From Bartonella apihabitans (GTDB taxonomy: Bacteria > Pseudomonadota > Alphaproteobacteria > Rhizobiales > Rhizobiaceae): DNA of 64,000 nt. The notes beneath the pieces were generated by a model that had not been told where the DNA came from, ran no database searches, and worked only from the letters and a program-made list of their open reading frames with translations. Positions 50,572-59,415 of the stretch are shown piece by piece; the first letter of the stretch is position 1, and each line of letters opens with the position of its first letter. The DNA lies in NCBI RefSeq assembly GCF_030758755.1, contig NZ_CP132387.1:1798001-1862000 (forward strand), in the 5' to 3' direction. A program made the translations under genes and the position numbers.

Positions 50572-52041
50572 TCAACGCTCCACAAGCTGAAGAGCCACAA
50601 GTCCGTCATGAGGCTTGCCAGCAAGATAATAGATACTGAACACAGCGCGCATAAAGCCATAACGGGCGTCAATAGCATCTGTACGGGACGAAAAATATTC
50701 GGTCTCTGCCGTGATCAGATCGGAAAGTTTCCGGTCACCAAGACGGAACTCTTCAAGGTAAAGACCGCGTGTCTTATCAGCCTCTTTGGACGCCTCTTCA
50801 CTGATTGTCCATTGCTGCGACGTAATATCAATATCACCAAGCAAAGCCCGCACCTCGTCATTCACTGTCGAGCGCTCCTTGCCAAGCTGTGCCTCGTTGA
50901 CATTCAATTGTGCATAGGCTTCACGAATTTTAGCCTTTTTCGAAAGGTCAAAAATATCGAATGTCAGTTTGAGCTGAACGCCGCCATCAGTATCCGATAC
51001 ATTATAAAGATTGTCTACGTTTTCGAGCGTGCGCTTATAATCGATTGTCAAATCCAGCCTCGGTTTCAAGCTCGCTTTGGCACCGACAACACTTTTCCGG
51101 CTTCCTTCCAGCGCCGCACCACGTGCAAGCACTGCCGGGTTCTGTTCTGCCGCATTGACAGCAACAGCATCAAGATCCCTAACACGGGGAAGCGCCATAC
51201 GCTTGGCGGGCAATGCCTCGACCTCTATCCCCACAAGAGCATTCAACTTCTGCTGGGCACGCGACAATTTGAGTTCGATATCCTTGCGGCGGTTAATCGC
51301 ATTGCTTAAAGCGAGACGCCCGCGCACAGCATCCGATTGCGGCGAAATACCACCGGCAACACTTTCGCCGATTGTTTTATTGAGAGATGTAATCTTGTCA
51401 ACATAGGCCATCGCCGAGCGAAGCTGTTCTGTATAAGACTGGACAGCCATATAGGCATTGGCCGTATTATACATCACCGTCAGATCTTCGGCATGTTTTG
51501 CGTGACCGCTCGCGCGCAAATTATAACTTGCAGCCTCTTTGTCAGCATCACGCCGCCCGAAATCATAGATACTGTAGCTAACATCAATACCGGCGAAAGC
51601 TGTATCATCAAAATCTCTGTCGCGACTGGTGATACCACCATCGTAGCGCAAATTCGGAGCGGTCACTTCGGCACCGACCGTCGGATAATATTTGGCTTTC
51701 GCCTGATCAAGCCGGCTTTCAGCAATATCAAGCTGGCTTTTTGCAACTTTGATTGTCCACGAATAATCTGCAGCCTTCTTCAAAGCTTCATCCAGCGTCA
51801 GCCTTTGCTTTTCACGCTTGAAAAATTCTTTCGATTTTGCAGTTACCGGGTTGTTGGTGTTTGCAACCTTCGGGTCCTTACTGATTGCAGGCTGGTTATT
51901 TTTATCAATAGCCTGCGTTGTCATTGTATCGACGCCAGCACGAACTGTAGGTTTTTTATCGGATGCGCAGCCCGTTGAAACGACGCTACAGCTTACCAAC
52001 AGGACAGACACCACACGCTTCAGATTGATTGAGCAATTCAT
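50572..52041 (-). CDS. TolC-like outer-membrane channel lipoprotein (SiiC-like)
   Basis: 489 residues. The signal RVVSVLLVSCSVVSTGC ends in a lipobox (Cys25). Two OEP-type repeats follow: LTLDEALKKAADYSWTIKVAKSQ starts the first, and coiled helices with VDKITSLNKTIGESVAGGIS and LKLSRAQQKLNALVG are typical. The second ends in FRLGDRKLSDLITAETEYFSSR and DARYGFMRAVFSIYYLAG. It forms the trimeric outer-membrane exit duct. It starts 5 bases after the MotA-like gene and ends 2 bases before the MotB-like gene, so all three should be made together. Confidence 0.93.
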   Translation of the reverse strand: MNCSINLKRVVSVLLVSCSVVSTGCASDKKPTVRAGVDTMTTQAIDKNNQPAISKDPKVANTNNPVTAKSKEFFKREKQRLTLDEALKKAADYSWTIKVAKSQLDIAESRLDQAKAKYYPTVGAEVTAPNLRYDGGITSRDRDFDDTAFAGIDVSYSIYDFGRRDADKEAASYNLRASGHAKHAEDLTVMYNTANAYMAVQSYTEQLRSAMAYVDKITSLNKTIGESVAGGISPQSDAVRGRLALSNAINRRKDIELKLSRAQQKLNALVGIEVEALPAKRMALPRVRDLDAVAVNAAEQNPAVLARGAALEGSRKSVVGAKASLKPRLDLTIDYKRTLENVDNLYNVSDTDGGVQLKLTFDIFDLSKKAKIREAYAQLNVNEAQLGKERSTVNDEVRALLGDIDITSQQWTISEEASKEADKTRGLYLEEFRLGDRKLSDLITAETEYFSSRTDAIDARYGFMRAVFSIYYLAGKPHDGLVALQLVER

Positions 52042-52046
52042 TCGAA

Positions 52047-53414
52047 TTAGCCTTTCGTGGGTGGAACTTCACTAACCTTTTGAGCTGCTCGCACAGCCGA
52101 GACAATGGAAACACGTGCTTCAGTTAAATCCCGCATCCCCTCCATCACAGCTTTTTGTTGTGCGCGCATAACCTGCGTTGCGCTCTCCAAAGCTTCTTTT
52201 TGTTCGTCATTATGAGAAGTCAGCCGTCCGGTCGATTGATCAATCGAAGCAGCAAACCCTTGAATTTGTTTCAATTTTTCAAGAACTGCTTCGATTCCGG
52301 TCGTAATTTCGATCCGCATCTGGTTCAAACCGGCAATTGCCTGGGCAATAGTCTGGCTATTGTTTTCCTGAGCCTCGGTACCCCGTGCAATATAAGCACT
52401 ATTGGTTTTAACCACGTCGCTCAGATGGGTGAGCATCTCGTAGCTATTCTGGATCACTTCGACAATTTGTCTTGTCGCTTCACCATTTGCCGTGACAGTC
52501 GACAACATTGCATCGACAGAACGCTTGTTGTTTTCCGATTGTTCGGACACAACCTCCAGCATTTTGTCCATGGTTTGCTGTTGGGCAGCCTGCCCTTCGA
52601 CGAAGCTACTGGATATTTCAATAAATTTTCCGGTATCTTCATGAGAAAACTCGACATGACGGGAAAGAACTGCTGCCAATCTGTTGATCGCACGTGTTGT
52701 CGCGTCGATTGTGCCGGTCTCGCCAGCCATTTTGGAAGCTTCTTCACCGCTTGCAACAAACGACCATTTTTCGATATCGTAAACAATACCTTCTGTTGTA
52801 CGTCCCATGAAATGGGCAATCAAACCGGTACAAATAGATGACCCCAGACCGAACATGGATGACGAAAACGCGGTTGCCATACCACCGAGAGGTGCTGCCA
52901 GCGAATTGACCAGCGACTTCGCCTGGATTTCATCAGCCGACGACAAAACGTTGATAGACCCGCGAATACCTTCCATAGTAAATGTCAGACCGAAAAACGT
53001 ACCGAGCAAGCCCATGGAAATAACAGCACCGGCTGCATAGAACAGAAAATCCACCCGCCAGTCCAACGCCGAAGAAACCAGTGAGATTGCGGAATTTCTT
53101 TCATCTTCATTAAAGCTGATAAGATCGCGCAATCGACCGCGCAACAACCGCATATAGCCTTTTAAAACCGGCTCTTCACTATCGCGCGGAAAATTCCCTT
53201 TGAATTCTACCCACTGTTTCACCCCTGATTTAAGGTAAAACATTGTGTAAATTGCATAAACAAGGACGATCGCGTCGAATACAGCAATGATGCTATTAAA
53301 AATAATGTTATGCGCCACAAAATCGCCGTGAAACACCACGGTGTAAACAAGCGCAAAGAGCGACAGAAGCGCAAGCACCAATGAAAAATACAGTACAGAA
53401 CGAGTAGATCTCAT
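52047..53414 (-). CDS. MotA/TolQ/ExbB-family proton channel with long coiled tail (SiiB-like)
   Basis: 455 residues from the ATG at 53414 (AAAGGGG 7 bases upstream; a TTG-type start at 53444 is less likely). Four membrane helices are visible, at about 5-27, 36-60, 120-145 and 170-200. The third holds the family motif GLLGTFFGLTFTMEGI, and the fourth PLGGMATAFSSSMFGLGSS. A cytoplasmic tail of about 250 residues is rich in Gln/Glu/Ala/Ser and predicted coiled coil. Salmonella SiiB is about 464 residues. With the MotB-like partner it should form a peptidoglycan-anchored, proton-driven complex. First gene of the operon; an A+T-rich promoter region lies upstream. Confidence 0.85.
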   Translation of the reverse strand: MRSTRSVLYFSLVLALLSLFALVYTVVFHGDFVAHNIIFNSIIAVFDAIVLVYAIYTMFYLKSGVKQWVEFKGNFPRDSEEPVLKGYMRLLRGRLRDLISFNEDERNSAISLVSSALDWRVDFLFYAAGAVISMGLLGTFFGLTFTMEGIRGSINVLSSADEIQAKSLVNSLAAPLGGMATAFSSSMFGLGSSICTGLIAHFMGRTTEGIVYDIEKWSFVASGEEASKMAGETGTIDATTRAINRLAAVLSRHVEFSHEDTGKFIEISSSFVEGQAAQQQTMDKMLEVVSEQSENNKRSVDAMLSTVTANGEATRQIVEVIQNSYEMLTHLSDVVKTNSAYIARGTEAQENNSQTIAQAIAGLNQMRIEITTGIEAVLEKLKQIQGFAASIDQSTGRLTSHNDEQKEALESATQVMRAQQKAVMEGMRDLTEARVSIVSAVRAAQKVSEVPPTKG

Positions 53415-54358
53415 AAATAACCCCTTTTGATGCAGCTCCTGCACCGAAAAAACATTCTACCCCCCACCGCTACAAACGGCTTTTCCGCCAATTGACCATA
53501 TTGACGAAATTTTTCCCATCTGCGCGCCCAAACTCCACAATTCAAGAATCATAGAACGTTTTAATGAGTTAACAAATTTTTGCAAGATATGGTGAATTTT
53601 TAGTTAACAACAAAATTAATACGAAATATCAATTTGTTAAAAAGTTTTTCGCTTTATTTACAGTCATTCTAAACTAAAATTGTGATTCACTTTCTGTTAC
53701 AATCCCCATATCCCTGAACATGTAGGTGAAAATTTTTCTTTAAACATTTAATCGGCTATCTATCTTTGTTTTGCAACCCGATCTGTTCACATTTTCGTAT
53801 GTTAACGAGTTATATCGCACACAATAAATAATTATTTTAGTTGTAAAATATATTATATAAATTTGAATTATTAATTATGAACAGTATTATTTATATTTAT
53901 TTTATAATAACTTTCGTTTTTTAACTTTTTTATTTTTATATTATAAATTATGTTTCTATAATATCAATTTTTCAACTAATTCGTGAAATGATAACTCGTA
54001 TTTACATTGATTATTTATTTTACAGTCGCCTAAAGAGCTTTAATATGAAAATTTCATGAATGAAAATAACGATTGCCGACTTTGCTTCTGGCTGTTCATG
54101 AAGCGAGCTTAAGGGAGGATACGTTACAAAATGCTATGTTTCTTCCTGTCCTAAAAAGACCATTATGTCATTTTGTTATAACATGGGTTTATATGTTTCG
54201 CCCCTGAAGTCATCTTTTATCCTGATTAATCCCCTCTGTTCTTAGAGACAAAAGGCGAAAATGAACAAAAAGCGCCGCATCAGTTCGCTCGCGTGAACCA
54301 ATGCAATATAACACTTTCAAACCAGACAATTGAAACTTTATAGGCTACTCCGGATTTA
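53415..54358. promoter_or_regulatory. A+T-rich region upstream of the Sii-like operon
   Basis: 944 bases with no credible gene (only peptides under 20 codons). Bases 53570-54060 are very A+T-rich, with repeated GTTAAC/TTAACAA words (53578, 53611, 53635) and long AT runs. It separates the minus-strand operon from the octapeptide-repeat gene and must hold the operon promoter. A silencer-type nucleoid protein is a plausible regulator, but no specific site is assigned. Confidence 0.45.
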
Positions 54359-54769
54359 CTACCTGCGTTTCAGCGCCAGTTCCAAGTCCTTTTTTAGTTC
54401 CTGTTCAAAGTCCCGCTTGAGCTGCTGGGACAAATCACGTTCGATTTGCTGTGGCAAATCCCGTTTCAATTGCTCTGCCAAATCTCTTTTTAACTGCTGT
54501 GTCAGGTCCCGTTTGAGTTGCTGTAACAAATCCCGTTCGAGCGGCTGCACCAAATCCCGCTTGAGTTCCTCTGCCAAATCCTTTTTGAGCTGTTGGCTCA
54601 CGTCCCATTTAAGGTCATGCGCCAAGTCGCGTCTGAGCTGCTCTGCCAAACCCCGCTTCAGTTGCTCGGACAAATCCCGTTCGATCTGCTGCGCCAGATC
54701 TTTCTTGAGCTCCTGTGCCAACTCCTTTTTCAGCACTTCCACCAAATCCCTTTTGAGCTGCTGGTCCAA
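54359..54769 (-). CDS. Octapeptide-repeat protein (17 tandem repeats)
   Basis: 136 residues starting at TTG 54769, with AGGGGAG 8 bases upstream. Almost the whole protein is a tandem array of 8-residue units with consensus QQLKRDLA (variants EELKRDLV, QQIERDLS, QPLERDLL), encoded by 24-base repeats. Leu or Ile recurs every four residues, between Lys/Arg and Asp/Glu, giving a long, highly charged amphipathic helix. There is no signal peptide or membrane segment. I recognise no family. It stands alone between two type I secretion loci. It could be a structural helix or an expanded repeat without function. Confidence 0.6.
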   Translation of the reverse strand: MDQQLKRDLVEVLKKELAQELKKDLAQQIERDLSEQLKRGLAEQLRRDLAHDLKWDVSQQLKKDLAEELKRDLVQPLERDLLQQLKRDLTQQLKRDLAEQLKRDLPQQIERDLSQQLKRDFEQELKKDLELALKRR

Positions 54770-55087
54770 AGTCCCGTCTCCCCTGAATGTTGACTATTCG
54801 AATAAATTTTGAATGGCCGGATGATATGTCAACTCAAGAGCTAAATAAAGAACAATAAGGCGAAACGGCTTTGTCTTAAGCGAACAAATCTTTTTTTCAT
54901 CCATAAAGACAAGAAAACTTGATTTTGCCAATTGTACCGACGGGGAAGAACTATTTACGCTCAGAACGCTTGAATTTTACTACAGAACAAAATGGACAAG
55001 ACGATCTAGTGAAACCGAAAACGGGAAAATTTCACTGAATTACAAATACAAAATCACTTAAACGCAAATTGTGGAAAAAGCCGGTAT
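54770..55087. other. Spacer between octapeptide-repeat gene and 969-residue protein gene
   Basis: 318 bases. I see no gene and no clear terminator, only the ribosome-binding site of the octapeptide gene at 54778-54784. Confidence 0.35.
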
Positions 55088-57996
55088 CTAGTGGGTATTT
55101 TTCTCGTTGAATTTATCAAAGAGTTCCTGGTTTTGTGAACCTTTGTTCAGAACAAACAAGGCTGTTTTACCATCATTGAAAGTGGCCGGAAAACCGAACA
55201 CTGCCGCATGTCCGAGAAAATTTTCGTTATAGTCTTTATCATCGGGAACGAACCGTAAAAACGCTATGAAATTATTCTCGAAAAGATTGGCAACAGTTGT
55301 TGAGGCCTGATTATTGAGGATATTGGTTTTGTCGCCAAAATAAATGCCGCGAACGCCGACAACCGAACTGCTATCCACGCCTTCGAATTGGGTAAAAGAC
55401 AAATCGATGAGATGCGTCGCGTCGAGGTTTTCACGATAATTTTTACGAATGCTCATTCGCACGCCCATTTGGCCATCCGTTGTTGTGAAATCTGCGACGA
55501 GAGCGGTTTCGTCATAAGGATTTTCCGCACTATGAGGCGGCCGGAGCGTCCATGCCACTGACCCTTCAAATTTGCGCTCTATGCCGTTTCTGTCTTTCAT
55601 CAACATACTGGCATCAGCGCGTTTTCTTGTCCGGATTTGCGCATCTTGCGGATTGACACCATTCACGCCGTTTGTTTTCTGCGGTTCCAACATTGCTTGT
55701 TGATAAGGGCTTTGAACACCACTCGGATTGACAGCTGCTGACTGCAAATCAACGTCTTTTCTTGTTTTCTCAAGCGGGCGGGATGACATGTCAGAAACTG
55801 AAGCTTTTGAAAGTGTTTTTCCGGCTTCAGGATTTGCGCCGTCATGATTTGCATCGGCCAAGCTAAGCCTTTGCGCCGCCTGGTTATCCGAAGCTGAAGA
55901 ATTGATGGCCGAAGTAGCGGACAAATCGAAAGTTCGGCTATCACCACCAATATTTACGGATGAGAAAACCGGTACATTGCCCCGCCAGAAATAATAGACC
56001 CCACTCGATAATACACACGCAGCCAGAATACCGGCAGCCAAACTCCCTTTGCCCCTGATATTTTCGCGTATCGCATGCGATAGAGCTTTGTAAGTCGGTT
56101 GTCTCCAGAACCTTTTTTGGCGGCGGGCATCAAAAGACAAGTCCTTCGGAAAAAGATCCTGTTCGAATTGCTTGGGCTGCGTTTGACCTAAGGCTTTCGA
56201 TTGCGACCGGGTTTCTGACGGAGCCTTGCGGTTCGAGTTTTCGTCCGATGTGGCTGTGTTATACGTCTGTTGCTCGAAGAAATCGGCGTCCCGCTTGTCA
56301 TATTTGACAATAAAATCCGGAATTGGTGGTACATTGTCCAGCTTATCCCCGTTATTTTCAGGGAAACTCTGTCTTGTCTCCTCGTCAGGAATTTTGCTCG
56401 CAAATTCTATCTCGTTTAAAGCGAAAAAATTTCCGTTATCGAAAACGGTTTGTGGATATGTTGTCCGGTTGCGATCGGTGTTACTTCCAACACCATTGGA
56501 GAAAACATTTTTTGCGTCATTTTTCAAAGGCGCGACAAATATTTTCTGTTCCGGAGATCTGCCGTTCATGCCGGTAGCGGAGGCAGCAGTGTTTGATAAT
56601 CCTCTCCCTGACGGCGCCGATATTATCGGCCGCGGCAGAGGTGAGGCAGTAACCACGGTTTCTCTTTTGAACAAACGCCTTTCCAATTCCTTCATTTGCT
56701 CATCCACCGATATTTTCCGGCCTTCCGCAGGATCGGGCTGATTTGACACGCTGAATTGTTCCACCGCGACCGTTTCATCAAGAAAATAAATGTCGGGGGT
56801 GGCAGCATAACCGCCAACATTGCCATATCCGGCTTGTTGAGCTTGTTGACCGGATGGCGCGCGCTTGCCATCATTCTTCTTAACGCCGGATGTTGCTTGA
56901 TAGGACTGTGACCGAGCAGCATTTTCCCACGGCCTTTCAGGCTGTCTTTTTGAAAACGCCCCATCCGGTAGGAACGATTTTGCAGCGTTCATCGGCGCCT
57001 CACCATTCCCTATTGACTGTCTGTGCCCGTCACGACCTGCTTGGACACCGGCTTGAGGAAACCGGTTTATATTATTGACCGAAGGTCTGTTACCACGCTC
57101 GCTATTCGATGGAAAAAATTGTCCCCCTTGGATTGCGGCCTGACGGTTTGCGGTCGGGGCGTTGCCGGTATTAAGTGAAGACTGTCTAAAACCATTCGTG
57201 ATCGAACCGGAAAGACTATAATAAGGCCTATTTTCTTTTAGGAGATTTTGCTGCCATGGCATATTTTGCTGGAGTTCGCCTTGGGAAATTTGCTGTGCTC
57301 CGACGTCGGAAAATAGAGCATTATTGCGGGCATTAACCGATTGTAAATTCGCCTGCCGGCCAGAGAGGGGGTTACTTTTCTTTCTCTACCTTCGATAAAT
57401 GCTTCGATTTCATTATCATCTTCTGCATATAAATTCCGTTCACGGGACAAATCATTATTATTGAGAGCTGCCGATTGATTACTGTCGCTTTGACGTGAAG
57501 CTCTGCGGGCGGCAAAATCGATCAAATGCGGATTATCGGTTAAGCCTTGTGCGCCATTTGCCGCTGCGTTACGGTCTTTGAAATTGAAAAGGCCGATAAC
57601 ATCGGTCATTGACGGTTCATCGTTTTTGAACGACCAATATCTGAACATATTTTGGCTGGAAGCCAATTGCCGCAAGCGGCCGTGATCAACCGCCACCTCG
57701 CGTTTTGTACCGAAATAATCCGGTAAATATGCCTGATAGGCGAAATGGCAGGGAACCCCATTTTCCTCCAACACGAAATATTCCGGCCGTAAAAGATAAG
57801 AAGCCTCGACCTCACATATCGCAGCCTCCAGCCTCAACATATATGAATGCTGGACAATATCGGGCGCGTTCATTTCATTCAGCTTCGATTTGATAGCCAA
57901 ACGCGTTTTTTCATAAATAAGCTGCCGACCGTCCGAATTCGGACGCAATTTTTGTCGTTCAATCGAATGCCTGAGCAGCTTTGGAATGTTGATCAT
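55088..57996 (-). CDS. Large membrane-anchored, mostly disordered protein, one frame break
   Basis: About 969 residues once one A is added to the short run at 57376-57379 (RERK followed by VTPSL becomes RERKSNPLSGRQANLQ, which joins the second frame). The N-terminal globular part (1-150) contains YLLRPEYFVLEENGVPCHF and LRQLASSQNMFRYWSFKN. A long Asn/Gln/Ser/Pro-rich region follows (about 150-635), then one membrane helix (about 651-671). A C-terminal periplasmic domain (about 795-960) reads DRNGIERKFEGSVAWTLR, ADFTTTDGQMGVRMSIRKN, LRFVPDDKD. That domain type is found in Rhizobiales membrane proteins of unknown function. It lies just after the second type I secretion operon. Confidence 0.7.
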
Positions 57997-58243
57997 TGTA
58001 GCGCGCTATTTCCATCTGGATAACAATAGAAGCCGAATAATTTGCACTATAGCTGTTTTTCATTACCCCATAATTCGATAATTTAAACTAAAACCATCGT
58101 CTACTCTATATTTTTCACATAGAAAATTATGAAAAATTACCATCCAACCCTCTTATTATGTTGCTATTACAGTATAATAACTCGTTGTTTTTATAAAAAT
58201 ATTTAGTCGGCTTATTATTAATATCAAATTTTTAATTCACACG

Positions 58244-59413
58244 TCACCGTTCCCGCAACGCTTCTTTTGCGCGATTGAGCGGCTTTATCAAATAATCCAT
58301 TACGGTTTTTTGACCGGTACTGATTTCAGCAGTCGCAACCATTCCCGGAATAATCTGATGGCGTTTTCCGTCCTTGGTTTCGAGATAGCTATGATCGGTC
58401 AGAATATAGGCCCGATAATAATAAATCCGCTTGTCGACATCATCTTCGATTGAATCGGGCGAAACCATCTGCACATGACCGGGGAGCGAACCATAAATTG
58501 CTGAATCATAGGCAGTGATTTTGACATTTGCCGGCTGGTCTTTGTGAATGAAAGCGATATCGCGCGGGTTCAATTTTGCCTCTATGAGAAGCTGGTCACC
58601 CAAAGGCACAATTTCCATCAATGTTCCGCCAGGGGCAACAACCCCGCCAATCGTTGTAACGCGGATATCTTTGACAATTCCATTGGTCGGAGAACGGATA
58701 ACTGTGCGCGTCAACTGGTCGGCCAATCCTTCTCTGGTTTTCAATAGCGGCTCGAGATCGGCCATTGTTTTGGTATAATCACCGCGTAAAGCAACAAAAT
58801 ATTCATTTTTTGTCGCCGCAAGTTTTGATGACAATTCGGCCGCATTCTGCTGCAATTTCAACACCTCGACCTCGCTTGCAGCACCTGTTTTCAGCAAAGG
58901 TTTGGCAATTTCCACTTCGTCTTGCGCAAGTTTCAACTGCTCCGTCAGATTAAGTACATTTTCCTTGAAGGCCTGACGATTGGTGAAAAAAAGCTCGGTT
59001 TCGCGGTCAATAACATCTTTTTTATCGCGAATTTCCTCGGGATAATTGACACTGTTCTGATAATTCATTTCGGCAAAAAGACGTGCAGCCCGCGCCTGAA
59101 GGGCAACGATTTTGGCCAGAGTTTCATCAACATTGGACTTTGCCTTTGCCGGATCAAGAGCGGCAAGAACCTGCCCTTCGCGAACCTCGTCGCCTTCTCT
59201 TACCGAAAGTTCTGCAAGAATGCCGCCTTCGAGATTCTGGATAATCTGGCCTTTGGAAGCGGGCATCACTTTGCCCTCGCCGATTGCGACTTCATTCAAA
59301 ACGGCGAAATAGGACCAGATCATGAAAATGACAATCATCGCGATGATGATCCAAAGGATCAATCTTGCTCTCTCATTGATACCATGGACTTTTACCAGTG
59401 AATCGACATTCAT
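58244..59413 (-). CDS. HlyD-family periplasmic adaptor of second T1SS
   Basis: 389 residues starting two bases after the ABC gene stop, with GAGGGG upstream. The N-terminal anchor (LILWIIIAMIVIFMIWSYFA, about 18-37) leads into GKVMPASKGQIIQNLEGGIL and AALDPAKAKSNVDET, the classic first lipoyl half and start of the hairpin. The second half VIRSPTNGIVKDIRVTTIGG and the C-terminal GMVATAEISTGQKTVMDYLIKPLNRAKEALRER are canonical HlyD/LapC. It bridges the ABC exporter and the TolC-like duct. Confidence 0.95.
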   Translation of the reverse strand: MNVDSLVKVHGINERARLILWIIIAMIVIFMIWSYFAVLNEVAIGEGKVMPASKGQIIQNLEGGILAELSVREGDEVREGQVLAALDPAKAKSNVDETLAKIVALQARAARLFAEMNYQNSVNYPEEIRDKKDVIDRETELFFTNRQAFKENVLNLTEQLKLAQDEVEIAKPLLKTGAASEVEVLKLQQNAAELSSKLAATKNEYFVALRGDYTKTMADLEPLLKTREGLADQLTRTVIRSPTNGIVKDIRVTTIGGVVAPGGTLMEIVPLGDQLLIEAKLNPRDIAFIHKDQPANVKITAYDSAIYGSLPGHVQMVSPDSIEDDVDKRIYYYRAYILTDHSYLETKDGKRHQIIPGMVATAEISTGQKTVMDYLIKPLNRAKEALRER

Positions 59414-59415
59414 CG

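Noticed and set aside
49916..53414. Zorya-type defence (ZorA/ZorB), suggested by a MotA-like protein with a long coiled tail and a MotB-like partner
   Set aside because: No ZorC/D/E effector is present; the pair is interleaved with TolC, HlyD and a giant adhesin gene, which fits SiiA/SiiB much better.
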